5,377 nt of DNA. Origin: an uncultured Lysobacteraceae bacterium. Lineage in GTDB: Bacteria > Pseudomonadota > Gammaproteobacteria > Xanthomonadales > Xanthomonadaceae. The translations under genes were made by a program, and so were the position numbers. Where the stretch lies: contig CAMPJU010000109.1 of assembly GCA_946886995.1 (NCBI GenBank), positions 1 to 5,377 of the forward strand, read 5' to 3'. Of this stretch, positions 1-4,767 are shown piece by piece. A model generated the notes under the pieces. It was not told where the DNA came from, did not search any database, and saw only the letters and a program-made list of their open reading frames with translations. Each line of letters begins with the position of its first letter. The stretch's first letter is position 1.

Positions 1-1
1 G

Positions 2-115
2 GTTGCACCCTTCGTCAAGCCGGTCAAGGCCACCGAGCGTGGCAGGGAACCCGAGTCGGACCGCGAAAAGCTCGACGACGAGTCTCGTCCGTTGCCCAAC
101 TGGATCTACGGCTGA
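2..115 (+). CDS. 3' end of an unidentified gene (partial)
   Basis: An open frame enters from the left edge and runs 37 codons to a TGA at 113-115. Thirty of the 37 third positions are G or C, as expected for a real gene in this genome. The visible C-terminus is hydrophilic and charged (REPESDREKLDDESRP) and ends in PLPNWIYG, with no membrane segment. I do not recognise the family and assign no function. The stop lies 10 bases inside the 3' end of dinB on the other strand, so the two genes are convergent and overlap. No intrinsic terminator for it is visible before or within the end of dinB. The reading could be a chance open frame because it is short, but codon use and the tidy convergent ending argue that it is real. 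Confidence 0.55.
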   Translation, partial: VAPFVKPVKATERGREPESDREKLDDESRPLPNWIYG

Positions 116-1230
116 GCGTCCGTCTCCGGGGACTCGCGCTCGGCGGTGAACAGCGCGGCCTGGACCGCGACGTCGTCCGCCGCCACGAAGCCAGCCAGCC
201 CCACCCCGGCCAGGCGGAACCGCGTGCGCGAGGGCAGGGCGACGCGTGTGCGCAGGTCGCACGCGATGTCGCCGACGGTTGTCGCGTCGGCAGGCGGCCG
301 TTCCGGCGTGTGGCTGCGGGTCAGCAGCCGGAAGTCGCTGGTCTTGAGCTTGAGCACGACGGTGCGTGCGATGCGGCCGGTGCGGGCGCGCTCCCGTACG
401 GTGCCGTCCCACGCCTTGTCCGCCAGCCGTCGCAGGTGGGCTTCCAGCTCGTCCAGCAACAGGTCGGCCTCGAACGTGTCCTCGCAGGACACCTGCAGGG
501 TCGGGCGACCCGTGACCACGGGATGGTTGTCGATCCCCAGGGACAGTTCGTGCAGCCGCACGCCCCAGCGGCCGAACCGCCGCTCCAGCTCCGCGCGCGG
601 CACATCGCGCAACTGGCCCACGGTGGCGATGCCCAGTGCCGCCAGCCGGCGTTCCATGACCGTGCCCACGCCCGGGAGCCGCGCCACCGGCAGCGGCGAG
701 AGGAACGCATCGACCCGGTGCGGTCGCAGCACGAACAACCCGTCCGGCTTGTTCCAGTCGGACGCGATCTTCGCCAGGAACTTGTTCGGCGCAACGCCCG
801 CCGATGCGGTCAGTTGCGTTTCTTCGCTGATGGCGGCGCGGATGGCCTGCGCGGTCGCGGTGGCCGTCGGAAGCCCGGTGAGCGTGGTGGTCACGTCGAG
901 GTAGGCCTCGTCCAGGGACAAGGGCTCGACCAGCGCCGTGTGCCGTTCGAAGATCGCGCGCACCTGCCGCGACACCGCCTTGTAGCGGACGAAGTCCGGC
1001 GGGACGAACACCGCCCGCGGGCACAGGCGCTCGGCGCGCGACGCGGGCATCGCCGAACGCACCCCGAAGCGCCGCGCCTCGTAGCTGGCCGCGCAGACGA
1101 CCGAACGCGCGCCGCGCCAGGCGACGACCACCGGCCGGCCGCGCAACGCAGGATCATCGCGCTGTTCCACGGACGCATAGAACGCGTCCATGTCGACATG
1201 GATGATCTTCCGGGGCTGGCCGCCCGCCAA
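106..1230 (-). CDS. dinB: DNA polymerase IV (Y-family translesion polymerase)
   Basis: The product, 374 residues, is an error-prone Y-family polymerase that extends past damaged or misaligned template bases in the cytoplasm. The N-terminal palm motif HVDMDAFYASVE (residues 11-22) supplies catalytic Asp13, and Tyr18 sits at the steric-gate position of E. coli Phe13. SLDEAYLDV (105-113) supplies Asp107 and Glu108. CAASYEAR (47-54) and the helix-hairpin-helix region LPGVGTVMERRLAALGI (185-201) are also typical, followed by the little-finger domain. QAALF (357-361) near the C-terminus fits the sliding-clamp binding consensus QxxLF. Length is normal. The start is TTG at 1228-1230: the first ATG is inside the catalytic motif, and no upstream in-frame start is seen in the preceding 60 bases. 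No Shine-Dalgarno sequence precedes the TTG, and the stop of the upstream gene is one base away, so translation is probably coupled. No LexA-type box is visible locally. Stop is TAG. Confidence 0.97.
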   Translation of the reverse strand: MAGGQPRKIIHVDMDAFYASVEQRDDPALRGRPVVVAWRGARSVVCAASYEARRFGVRSAMPASRAERLCPRAVFVPPDFVRYKAVSRQVRAIFERHTALVEPLSLDEAYLDVTTTLTGLPTATATAQAIRAAISEETQLTASAGVAPNKFLAKIASDWNKPDGLFVLRPHRVDAFLSPLPVARLPGVGTVMERRLAALGIATVGQLRDVPRAELERRFGRWGVRLHELSLGIDNHPVVTGRPTLQVSCEDTFEADLLLDELEAHLRRLADKAWDGTVRERARTGRIARTVVLKLKTSDFRLLTRSHTPERPPADATTVGDIACDLRTRVALPSRTRFRLAGVGLAGFVAADDVAVQAALFTAERESPETDAQP

Positions 1231-1231
1231 G

Positions 1232-2548
1232 CTAGCGCCAGAACGGGATGCGCGCGGCGGGGTCGTCGTCGCTTTCGCGCGGCTCGCCGTTGCGGTCGTG
1301 CCGGGGCGGGCGTGCGACCTGCAGGACGTGCCGGCCGCGCTCCAGGTCGCGCACGTCGATCATCGCCAGCAACGCCGGTCGGGAGGTACGTGCGTCGGTG
1401 GTGACCTGGTAGTCGGTGGGCACCGGGTCGCCATCGATCGTGACCGGGTGCAGCGCCGCGAGGCAGGCCAGCCTCGCGTCACCCACGGCGGTGCCATGGC
1501 CATCGCCCGGTGGTGCGACTGCCGGGCACGCAACGGCCATCGCGGGGACGTCCCGCTCCGGCTCGAACGGCACCACCAGGCGCAGGTACGGGCCTTCGGC
1601 GACCGCCGAACCGATGTAGGGCGTGGCGCGGTCGCGCGACGGATCGCGCTGGTCGTCGTAGAACGCCGTCGGTGCCAGGCGGCCGCCGCCGACCTCGTGC
1701 GGGAACCGCGCGTAGCTGCCCAGCGGCGTGTCGCTGCGCATCATCGCGTACGCGGTGATCACGCCGACGGTCGAGACGAGGATGATCGCCATCGTCGCCG
1801 CCATCATCCGCTGCTGGCCGAGGTGGCTGTTGAGCAGCGCCAGCGCCGGGTTGCTGGCCATGCTCATGCCGAACCGCCGGAACAGGGCGTAGGTGCCGCG
1901 GATCGCGCGGTCCATCCGGCTCCCGCGCTCGACGGAATGACCGCGCTTCATGTCGATCATGTGCGCCGCGTAGAACGGCACCATCAGCACCAGCAACGAC
2001 AGCATGACCGTGGCCGGATCGAAGTGGATCCCGAAACGGGCCAGCAGCAGCATCGGCAGGCCCAGGAACAGCGCCACCAGGACGAAGAGGGCCACCAGCA
2101 CCGAGGCGAGCATCACGCCGACGGTGAACAGGATGGTGGCGCGGTGGTCCGCGCGTTCGACCAGCCGGTCCATGGGGCCCATCCGCGCCTGCTCCTCCTC
2201 GCGCGCGATCTGCCCGACCTTCAGCTTCCCCCAGTCGACGCCTTGCGGATAGATCGCGTGCATCCCGGCGAGCGCGATCCAGCGGGCACGCAGCAGCAGG
2301 TGGATGGTGAAGGTCGCGGCCAGCAACACCGCCGCGGCCTTGCCGTAGACGTAGAGCAGCACGAGCAGCGACGTCCACCCCGCGTCGACGCGCGGGCGCC
2401 ACACGAAGATCGCATCGTCCAGCAGTCCGGGCAGCTGCAGCATCGCGAACACGGCGATGCCCGAGACCAGCAGTTCGGCCTCCCACTGGCGTGACGCGTG
2501 CGCGCCCGGCGGCAAGCCCGGCGTGGTCGGCCTGCGGTATTCGGTCAT
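1232..2548 (-). CDS. Unidentified polytopic membrane protein with C-terminal extracytoplasmic domain
   Basis: This 438-residue protein belongs to no family I can name. Hydrophobic segments lie at about residues 24-46, 59-86, 137-171, 180-198 and 248-269. Charged loops at 87-136 and 199-247 (rich in Arg, Lys and Glu) fit the positive-inside rule, giving a cytoplasmic N-terminus and a C-terminal domain of about 170 residues outside the inner membrane. That domain has two cysteines (341 and 362) that could form a disulfide, and a late segment DLERGRHVLQVARP that resembles a beta-strand-rich fold. The ATG at 2548 is chosen because GAGGGG (2556-2561 on the minus strand) precedes it by seven bases. 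The frame stays open a further 74 codons upstream, but that stretch crosses into the divergent gene and reads as an antisense shadow. The gene is followed after one base by dinB, so the two form an operon. A role linked to DNA repair cannot be inferred from adjacency alone. Confidence 0.88.
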   Translation of the reverse strand: MTEYRRPTTPGLPPGAHASRQWEAELLVSGIAVFAMLQLPGLLDDAIFVWRPRVDAGWTSLLVLLYVYGKAAAVLLAATFTIHLLLRARWIALAGMHAIYPQGVDWGKLKVGQIAREEEQARMGPMDRLVERADHRATILFTVGVMLASVLVALFVLVALFLGLPMLLLARFGIHFDPATVMLSLLVLMVPFYAAHMIDMKRGHSVERGSRMDRAIRGTYALFRRFGMSMASNPALALLNSHLGQQRMMAATMAIILVSTVGVITAYAMMRSDTPLGSYARFPHEVGGGRLAPTAFYDDQRDPSRDRATPYIGSAVAEGPYLRLVVPFEPERDVPAMAVACPAVAPPGDGHGTAVGDARLACLAALHPVTIDGDPVPTDYQVTTDARTSRPALLAMIDVRDLERGRHVLQVARPPRHDRNGEPRESDDDPAARIPFWR

Positions 2549-2555
2549 GGCGATT

Positions 2556-2561
2556 CCCCTC
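2556..2561 (-). promoter_or_regulatory. Shine-Dalgarno deciding the start of the membrane protein gene
   Basis: On the minus strand GAGGGG lies seven bases before the ATG at 2548-2546. It selects this start over the upstream in-frame ATG codons of the 74-codon extension, which lie inside the divergent coding region. Confidence 0.7.
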
Positions 2562-2616
2562 GTTCCCCGACGCAGGCTCCCCCAGCCGGGCGTGCCGTGC
2601 AAGGGGTCGGCGGGAG

Positions 2617-2622
2617 TATGCT
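2617..2622 (+). promoter_or_regulatory. Possible -10 element for the 2655 gene and pssA
   Basis: TATGCT matches four of six bases of TATAAT and stands out as AT-rich within a very GC-rich divergent intergenic region (2549-2654). A start about seven bases downstream would give a leader of about 26 bases containing the ribosome binding site at 2646-2650. I see no convincing -35 at the expected distance, so this is a weak call. Confidence 0.3.
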
Positions 2623-2654
2623 CGGCCCGTTCGCCAACGCCCCGGGGAGGGAGC

Positions 2655-3104
2655 ATGAACGCCACGACTGCCAGCCACGACGCGCCGCGACCGGCGTGGT
2701 ACATGATCGCCGCCACCGCGGCCCTGCTGTGGAACCTGATCGGCGTGGCGATGTTCGCCATGCAGTACACGCTGTCTCCGGACGCGCTGGCGGCCCTGCC
2801 GCCGGAGCAGCAGTCGCTGTACGCCGCGCTGCCGGGGTGGACCTGGGTCGCCTATGGCGTGGCGGTCTTCGCCGGCGCGCTCGGCAGCCTGATGCTGGTC
2901 CTGCGGAGGCGCGCGGCGACCTGGCTGCTGCTGCTCTCGCTGGTCGCCGTCGTCGTGCAGTTCCTCTACCAGGCGGTCGCCAGCGAAGCGGTTGCCCTGC
3001 TCGGACCGGGGGAGGCGCTCGGGCTGCCTGCCTTCATCCTCGTCGTCGCCGCGCTGCTGTACTGGTTCGCGCGGCGATCGGCGGCGCGCGGCTGGCTGCG
3101 CTGA
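2655..3104 (+). CDS. Small four-helix integral membrane protein, function unknown
   Basis: The protein has 149 residues and four predicted membrane helices at about 16-39, 62-83, 87-107 and 121-139. An extracytoplasmic loop of about 20 residues (SPDALAALPPEQQSLYAALP) sits between the first and second. The Arg triplet at 84-86 and the C-terminal ARRSAARGWLR suggest a cytoplasmic C-terminus by the positive-inside rule. The general shape recalls small DoxX-like or uncharacterised four-helix proteins, but I see no catalytic motif and assign no activity. The ATG at 2655 follows GGAGG (2646-2650) by four bases; the frame remains open 66 codons further upstream, across the opposite-strand gene, and that part is rejected. 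The stop lies 14 bases before pssA, so the two are probably co-transcribed, which hints at, but does not show, a membrane-lipid connection. Confidence 0.88.
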   Translation: MNATTASHDAPRPAWYMIAATAALLWNLIGVAMFAMQYTLSPDALAALPPEQQSLYAALPGWTWVAYGVAVFAGALGSLMLVLRRRAATWLLLLSLVAVVVQFLYQAVASEAVALLGPGEALGLPAFILVVAALLYWFARRSAARGWLR

Positions 3105-3118
3105 GGGCGGAACAGACG

Positions 3119-3733
3119 ATGAAGCGCCACTTCTCGATGCTGCGCGAGTTCCACCTCGCGGACTGGTTCACCCTCGCCAACGCCTTCTGCGGCACCGGTG
3201 CCGTGTTCGCGGCGATGCGGTTCCTGCAGGAGGGCGGCACCCGGGATCTCCTCGTGGGCATGGCGCTGATTCCGCTCGCGTTCGTGTTCGACGCGCTGGA
3301 CGGCCGGGTGGCGCGCTGGCGCCAGTCGGCCTCCACGCTGGGGCGTGAGCTGGACTCGCTGTCGGACGTGATCTCGTTCGGCGTCGCGCCTGCGGCGCTG
3401 GGGTACGCCTGCGGCATGCAGGGTGGCTGGGACTGGATCGTGCTCAGCTACTTCGTCGGTTGCGGCGTGAGCCGCCTTGCCCGCTACAACGTCACCGCCG
3501 AGCAGCTGGCGGGCGAGGAGGGCAAGGTGCGGCACTTCGAGGGCACGCCGATCCCCACCAGCGTGGTGATCGTCGGGCTCCTGGCGTGGGCCGCGGCGAC
3601 CGGTGCGATCGGAAGCGACCTGTGGGGCGGCATGGTGCAGCTCGGGCCCTGGCAACTGCATCCACTGGTGCTGGTGTACGCGCTCTCCGGCTCGCTGATG
3701 ATCAGCAAGACGTTGCGCATCCCGAAGCCGTGA
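3119..3733 (+). CDS. pssA: CDP-diacylglycerol-serine O-phosphatidyltransferase (phosphatidylserine synthase, CDP-alcohol family)
   Basis: The product is a 204-residue inner-membrane enzyme expected to join the phosphatidyl group of CDP-diacylglycerol to L-serine, releasing CMP; the phosphatidylserine is then decarboxylated to phosphatidylethanolamine. The CDP-alcohol phosphatidyltransferase signature D-x2-DG-x2-AR-x8-G-x3-D-x3-D is complete, with Asp58, Asp61, Gly62, Ala65, Arg66, Gly75, Asp79 and Asp83. SRLARYNV (118-125) and FEGTPIPTS (140-148) are typical of the type II serine-using branch. Hydrophobic segments fill most of the remainder, at about 43-57, 104-117, 147-163 and 182-196. The length is at the short end for the family. 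The ATG follows the previous stop by 14 bases, with a GAGGG overlapping that stop as a weak ribosome site. Substrate choice (serine rather than another alcohol) is inferred from these motifs, not proven. No terminator with a T tract is visible after the stop. Confidence 0.92.
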   Translation: MKRHFSMLREFHLADWFTLANAFCGTGAVFAAMRFLQEGGTRDLLVGMALIPLAFVFDALDGRVARWRQSASTLGRELDSLSDVISFGVAPAALGYACGMQGGWDWIVLSYFVGCGVSRLARYNVTAEQLAGEEGKVRHFEGTPIPTSVVIVGLLAWAAATGAIGSDLWGGMVQLGPWQLHPLVLVYALSGSLMISKTLRIPKP

Positions 3734-3786
3734 GGGTGCCGGACCGGCCCGTGACTGGCTGCACGTGCGGCGGACGGCGCGTGCGT

Positions 3787-3792
3787 TAGCAT
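3787..3792 (+). promoter_or_regulatory. Possible -10 element for the pspC pair
   Basis: TAGCAT matches four of six bases of TATAAT. A transcription start about seven bases downstream would give a leader of about 21 bases that contains the ribosome site GGAGA (3808-3812). No clear -35 is seen in the GC-rich stretch upstream. The 86-base gap after pssA makes a separate promoter reasonable, but readthrough from pssA is equally possible. Confidence 0.3.
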
Positions 3793-3819
3793 CGAGTCGA
3801 CTTCCGCGGAGACCACCCC

Positions 3820-4023
3820 ATGACCGACCACCGCCCCTTCACCCGCTCGCGGGACGACAGGATGATCGCCGGCGTCATGGGCGGCATCGCCCGTCGCTTC
3901 GGCTGGAGTTCCACCCTGGTGCGCGTGCTGTTCGTGATCGTGTCGATCGCGTCCGCCGCGTTCCCGGGGATCATCGTCTACCTGATCCTGTGGCTGCTGA
4001 TGCCGCTGGAGGGTGACGCCTGA
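3820..4023 (+). CDS. PspC-domain small membrane protein
   Basis: This 67-residue protein consists almost entirely of a PspC domain (about residues 7-62): a basic start FTRSRDDR, the glycine-rich signature IAGVMGGIARRFG (16-28), the TLVRVLFVI segment, and a hydrophobic stretch ending IVYLILWLLMP (52-62). In enterobacteria PspC is a membrane partner in the phage-shock envelope-stress response; stand-alone domains like this one are common and mostly unassigned, so it is not called pspC proper. The ATG follows GGAGA (3808-3812) by seven bases. No pspA, pspB or pspF gene lies in the window. Its last codons contain the ribosome site for the next gene, and its TGA overlaps that gene's probable CTG start, so the two products are likely made together. 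Confidence 0.88.
   Translation: MTDHRPFTRSRDDRMIAGVMGGIARRFGWSSTLVRVLFVIVSIASAAFPGIIVYLILWLLMPLEGDA
4008..4013 (+). promoter_or_regulatory. Shine-Dalgarno that supports a CTG start at 4020
   Basis: GGAGGG lies inside the last codons of the PspC gene and ends six bases before CTG at 4020-4022. It is one of the strongest ribosome sites in the window. The only ATG in the downstream frame before the HExxH motif (4113) has no comparable site in front of it. Confidence 0.65.
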
Positions 4024-4511
4024 AACACGCGGCGCTGCTGGCGCTGCAACTGCTGGGTGCGGCCTGGACGCTCCCCAACACGCTCGTCGGCCTGGTCGCC
4101 GGCATCGCCGGGATGGCGCGTGGCGCGCGGATGACCTGGCGCGGGCGCGAACGTGCGCTGGTGTTCCAGCGCTATCCCTGGGGCCCCGGTGGCGCACTGA
4201 CCCTCGGCAACACGATCCTGCATACCGGTGAGAGCCTCGACGGGCGCTGCCGGACCTACGCGCACCGGGCTGGCCTTTGCGTGGAACCCGAGGTCGGGCT
4301 GGCGGACCACGAGCGCGCCCACGTCTACCAGTACCTGGTGCTCGGGCCGTTCTTCCTGCCGGTGTATTTCGCGTCCGGCGGCATCGGCGTGCGCAACCGC
4401 TTCGAGCGCGCGGCCGACCGGTACGCCCGGACAGGGGCGGGCTGGTGGCCGTGGAACATCGAGGACCTGCCGCGCGCCGACGAACGGCGCGGCGGATTTA
4501 CGGATCGCTAA
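4020..4511 (+). CDS. Membrane-anchored HExxH protein, putative zinc metalloprotease-like
   Basis: Read from CTG at 4020 the product has 163 residues. An N-terminal hydrophobic segment (about 4-32, AALLALQLLGAAWTLPNTL and onward) would anchor it in the membrane, followed by a basic stretch RGARMTWRGRER. HERAH (97-101) is an HExxH zinc-binding motif, followed by VYQY and a second hydrophobic stretch (105-121). FERAADRYA (128-136) resembles the E-x-x-AD motif of gluzincins such as M48 peptidases, making Glu129 the candidate third ligand. TLGNTILHTG (61-70) may be a conserved strand. I know of no described function, and proteolysis is inference from the motif. Starting at ATG 4113 (132 residues) would keep HExxH but lose the membrane segment and has no ribosome site. 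No ATG, GTG or TTG lies between 4014 and 4113 in frame, so CTG with its Shine-Dalgarno is preferred. A terminator follows. Confidence 0.75.
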   Translation: MKHAALLALQLLGAAWTLPNTLVGLVAGIAGMARGARMTWRGRERALVFQRYPWGPGGALTLGNTILHTGESLDGRCRTYAHRAGLCVEPEVGLADHERAHVYQYLVLGPFFLPVYFASGGIGVRNRFERAADRYARTGAGWWPWNIEDLPRADERRGGFTDR

Positions 4512-4534
4512 CGACGCGCGGCGTAACGTCGGCG

Positions 4535-4593
4535 GCGTTGGAGAAAAACACCGGTGGGCAAACCACCCGCCGCGTTGCAAAGCTCCAACGCGG
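4535..4593. repeat. Nested inverted repeats with two alternative pairings
   Basis: GCGTTGGAG (4535-4543) and CTCCAACGC (4583-4591) are a perfect 9-base inverted repeat 39 bases apart. The right arm can instead pair locally: CCGCGTTG (4570-4577) with CAACGCGG (4586-4593), a perfect 8-base stem with an 8-base loop. The two pairings exclude each other. The terminator-like stem 4552-4569 lies inside the longer one. Being in the 3' region between convergent units, it more likely shapes RNA 3' ends than regulates a downstream gene. Confidence 0.45.
4544..4569 (-). terminator. Probable intrinsic terminator for the tRNA-Leu transcript (leftward)
   Basis: On the minus strand a short stem CGG(G)TGG / CCACCG with one bulged G and a loop of about five bases is followed, after GTG, by five T. 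It is downstream of tRNA-Leu and precedes the end of the convergent HExxH gene. The stem is short and there is a three-base gap before the T run, so efficiency may be modest. Confidence 0.45.
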
Positions 4594-4600
4594 GAGGCTC

Positions 4601-4643
4601 GGCCAACCGGAACTTCGGTTCCGGTGACCGGGCCTTCTTTTTT
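4601..4643 (+). terminator. Intrinsic terminator of the pspC/HExxH unit (rightward)
   Basis: A perfect 7-base stem CCGGAAC / GTTCCGG (4607-4613 and 4618-4624) closes on a stable TTCG tetraloop. GGCC arms at 4601-4604 and 4631-4634 extend it across an internal loop and bring it next to TTC followed by six T (4638-4643). It ends transcription about 90-130 bases past the HExxH stop and shields the opposite-strand tRNA from rightward transcription. Confidence 0.75.
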
Positions 4644-4664
4644 GGGAAGGATGCGCGTTCTACG

Positions 4665-4751
4665 TGGTGCCGGAGGTGGGACTCGAACCCACACGCTTTT
4701 GAGGGCGGCGGATTTTGAGTCCGCTGCGTCTACCGATTCCGCCACTCCGGC
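4665..4751 (-). tRNA. tRNA-Leu, anticodon CAA, with encoded CCA
   Basis: The 87-base gene includes the 3' CCA (4665-4667). The acceptor stem GCCGGAG / CTCCGGC is perfect, and the T arm GTGGG-TTCGAGT-CCCAC is canonical. The D arm contains GGTAGAC. The anticodon stem GCGGA / TCCGC encloses the loop CTCAAAA, giving anticodon CAA, which reads the leucine codon UUG. The long variable region (CGCCCTCAAAAGCGT) is the class II arm typical of leucine tRNAs. Position 73 is A, as LeuRS requires. It lies 11 bases after the stop of the dioxygenase gene and has a well placed TATAAT box, so it is probably expressed from its own promoter with possible readthrough from the gene before it. Confidence 0.97.
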
Positions 4752-4761
4752 GCGGCCGCGA

Positions 4762-4767
4762 ATTATA
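4762..4767 (-). promoter_or_regulatory. Perfect TATAAT -10 box for tRNA-Leu
   Basis: On the minus strand TATAAT overlaps the last codon (TTA) and the stop (TAA) of the dioxygenase gene. It ends 10 bases before the tRNA 5' end, so transcription would start about three to four bases before the mature tRNA. The bases between, TCGCGGCCGC, are all G/C after the first and resemble the GC-rich discriminator of stringently controlled stable-RNA promoters. No good -35 hexamer is seen at 16-18 bases upstream; GGCGCT stands at the 17-base position. Confidence 0.65.

Noticed and set aside
310..1404. Long plus-strand open frame of 364 codons opposite dinB
   Set aside because: It is an antisense shadow in GC-rich DNA: the product is a low-complexity Arg/Ala/Gly/Gln-rich string without a fold, while the minus strand carries all DinB motifs.
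1190..2494. Plus-strand open frame of 434 codons rich in His, Arg and Gln
   Set aside because: It mirrors the membrane protein gene; hydrophobic codons on one strand give His/Gln/Arg-rich readings on the other. No ribosome site or motif.
2457..2654. 66-codon N-terminal extension of the four-helix protein
   Set aside because: It overlaps the opposing gene's coding start and lacks membrane-protein character; the ATG at 2655 follows GGAGG closely.
2549..2770. 74-codon N-terminal extension of the minus-strand membrane protein
   Set aside because: It would cross the divergent promoter region and the start of the 2655 gene; the ATG at 2548 has a proper Shine-Dalgarno sequence.
2966..3661. Minus-strand open frame of 231 codons opposite pssA
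   Set aside because: Composition is His/Arg/Gln-rich shadow coding; the plus strand shows the full CDP-alcohol transferase signature.
3764..3786. GCACG / CGTGC inverted repeat after pssA as a terminator
   Set aside because: The stem is only five bases with a long loop and no T tract follows on either strand.
4113..4511. ATG 4113 as the start of the HExxH protein
   Set aside because: It discards a well-formed membrane segment encoded in frame immediately upstream and has no ribosome site, unlike CTG 4020. Kept only as the fallback start.
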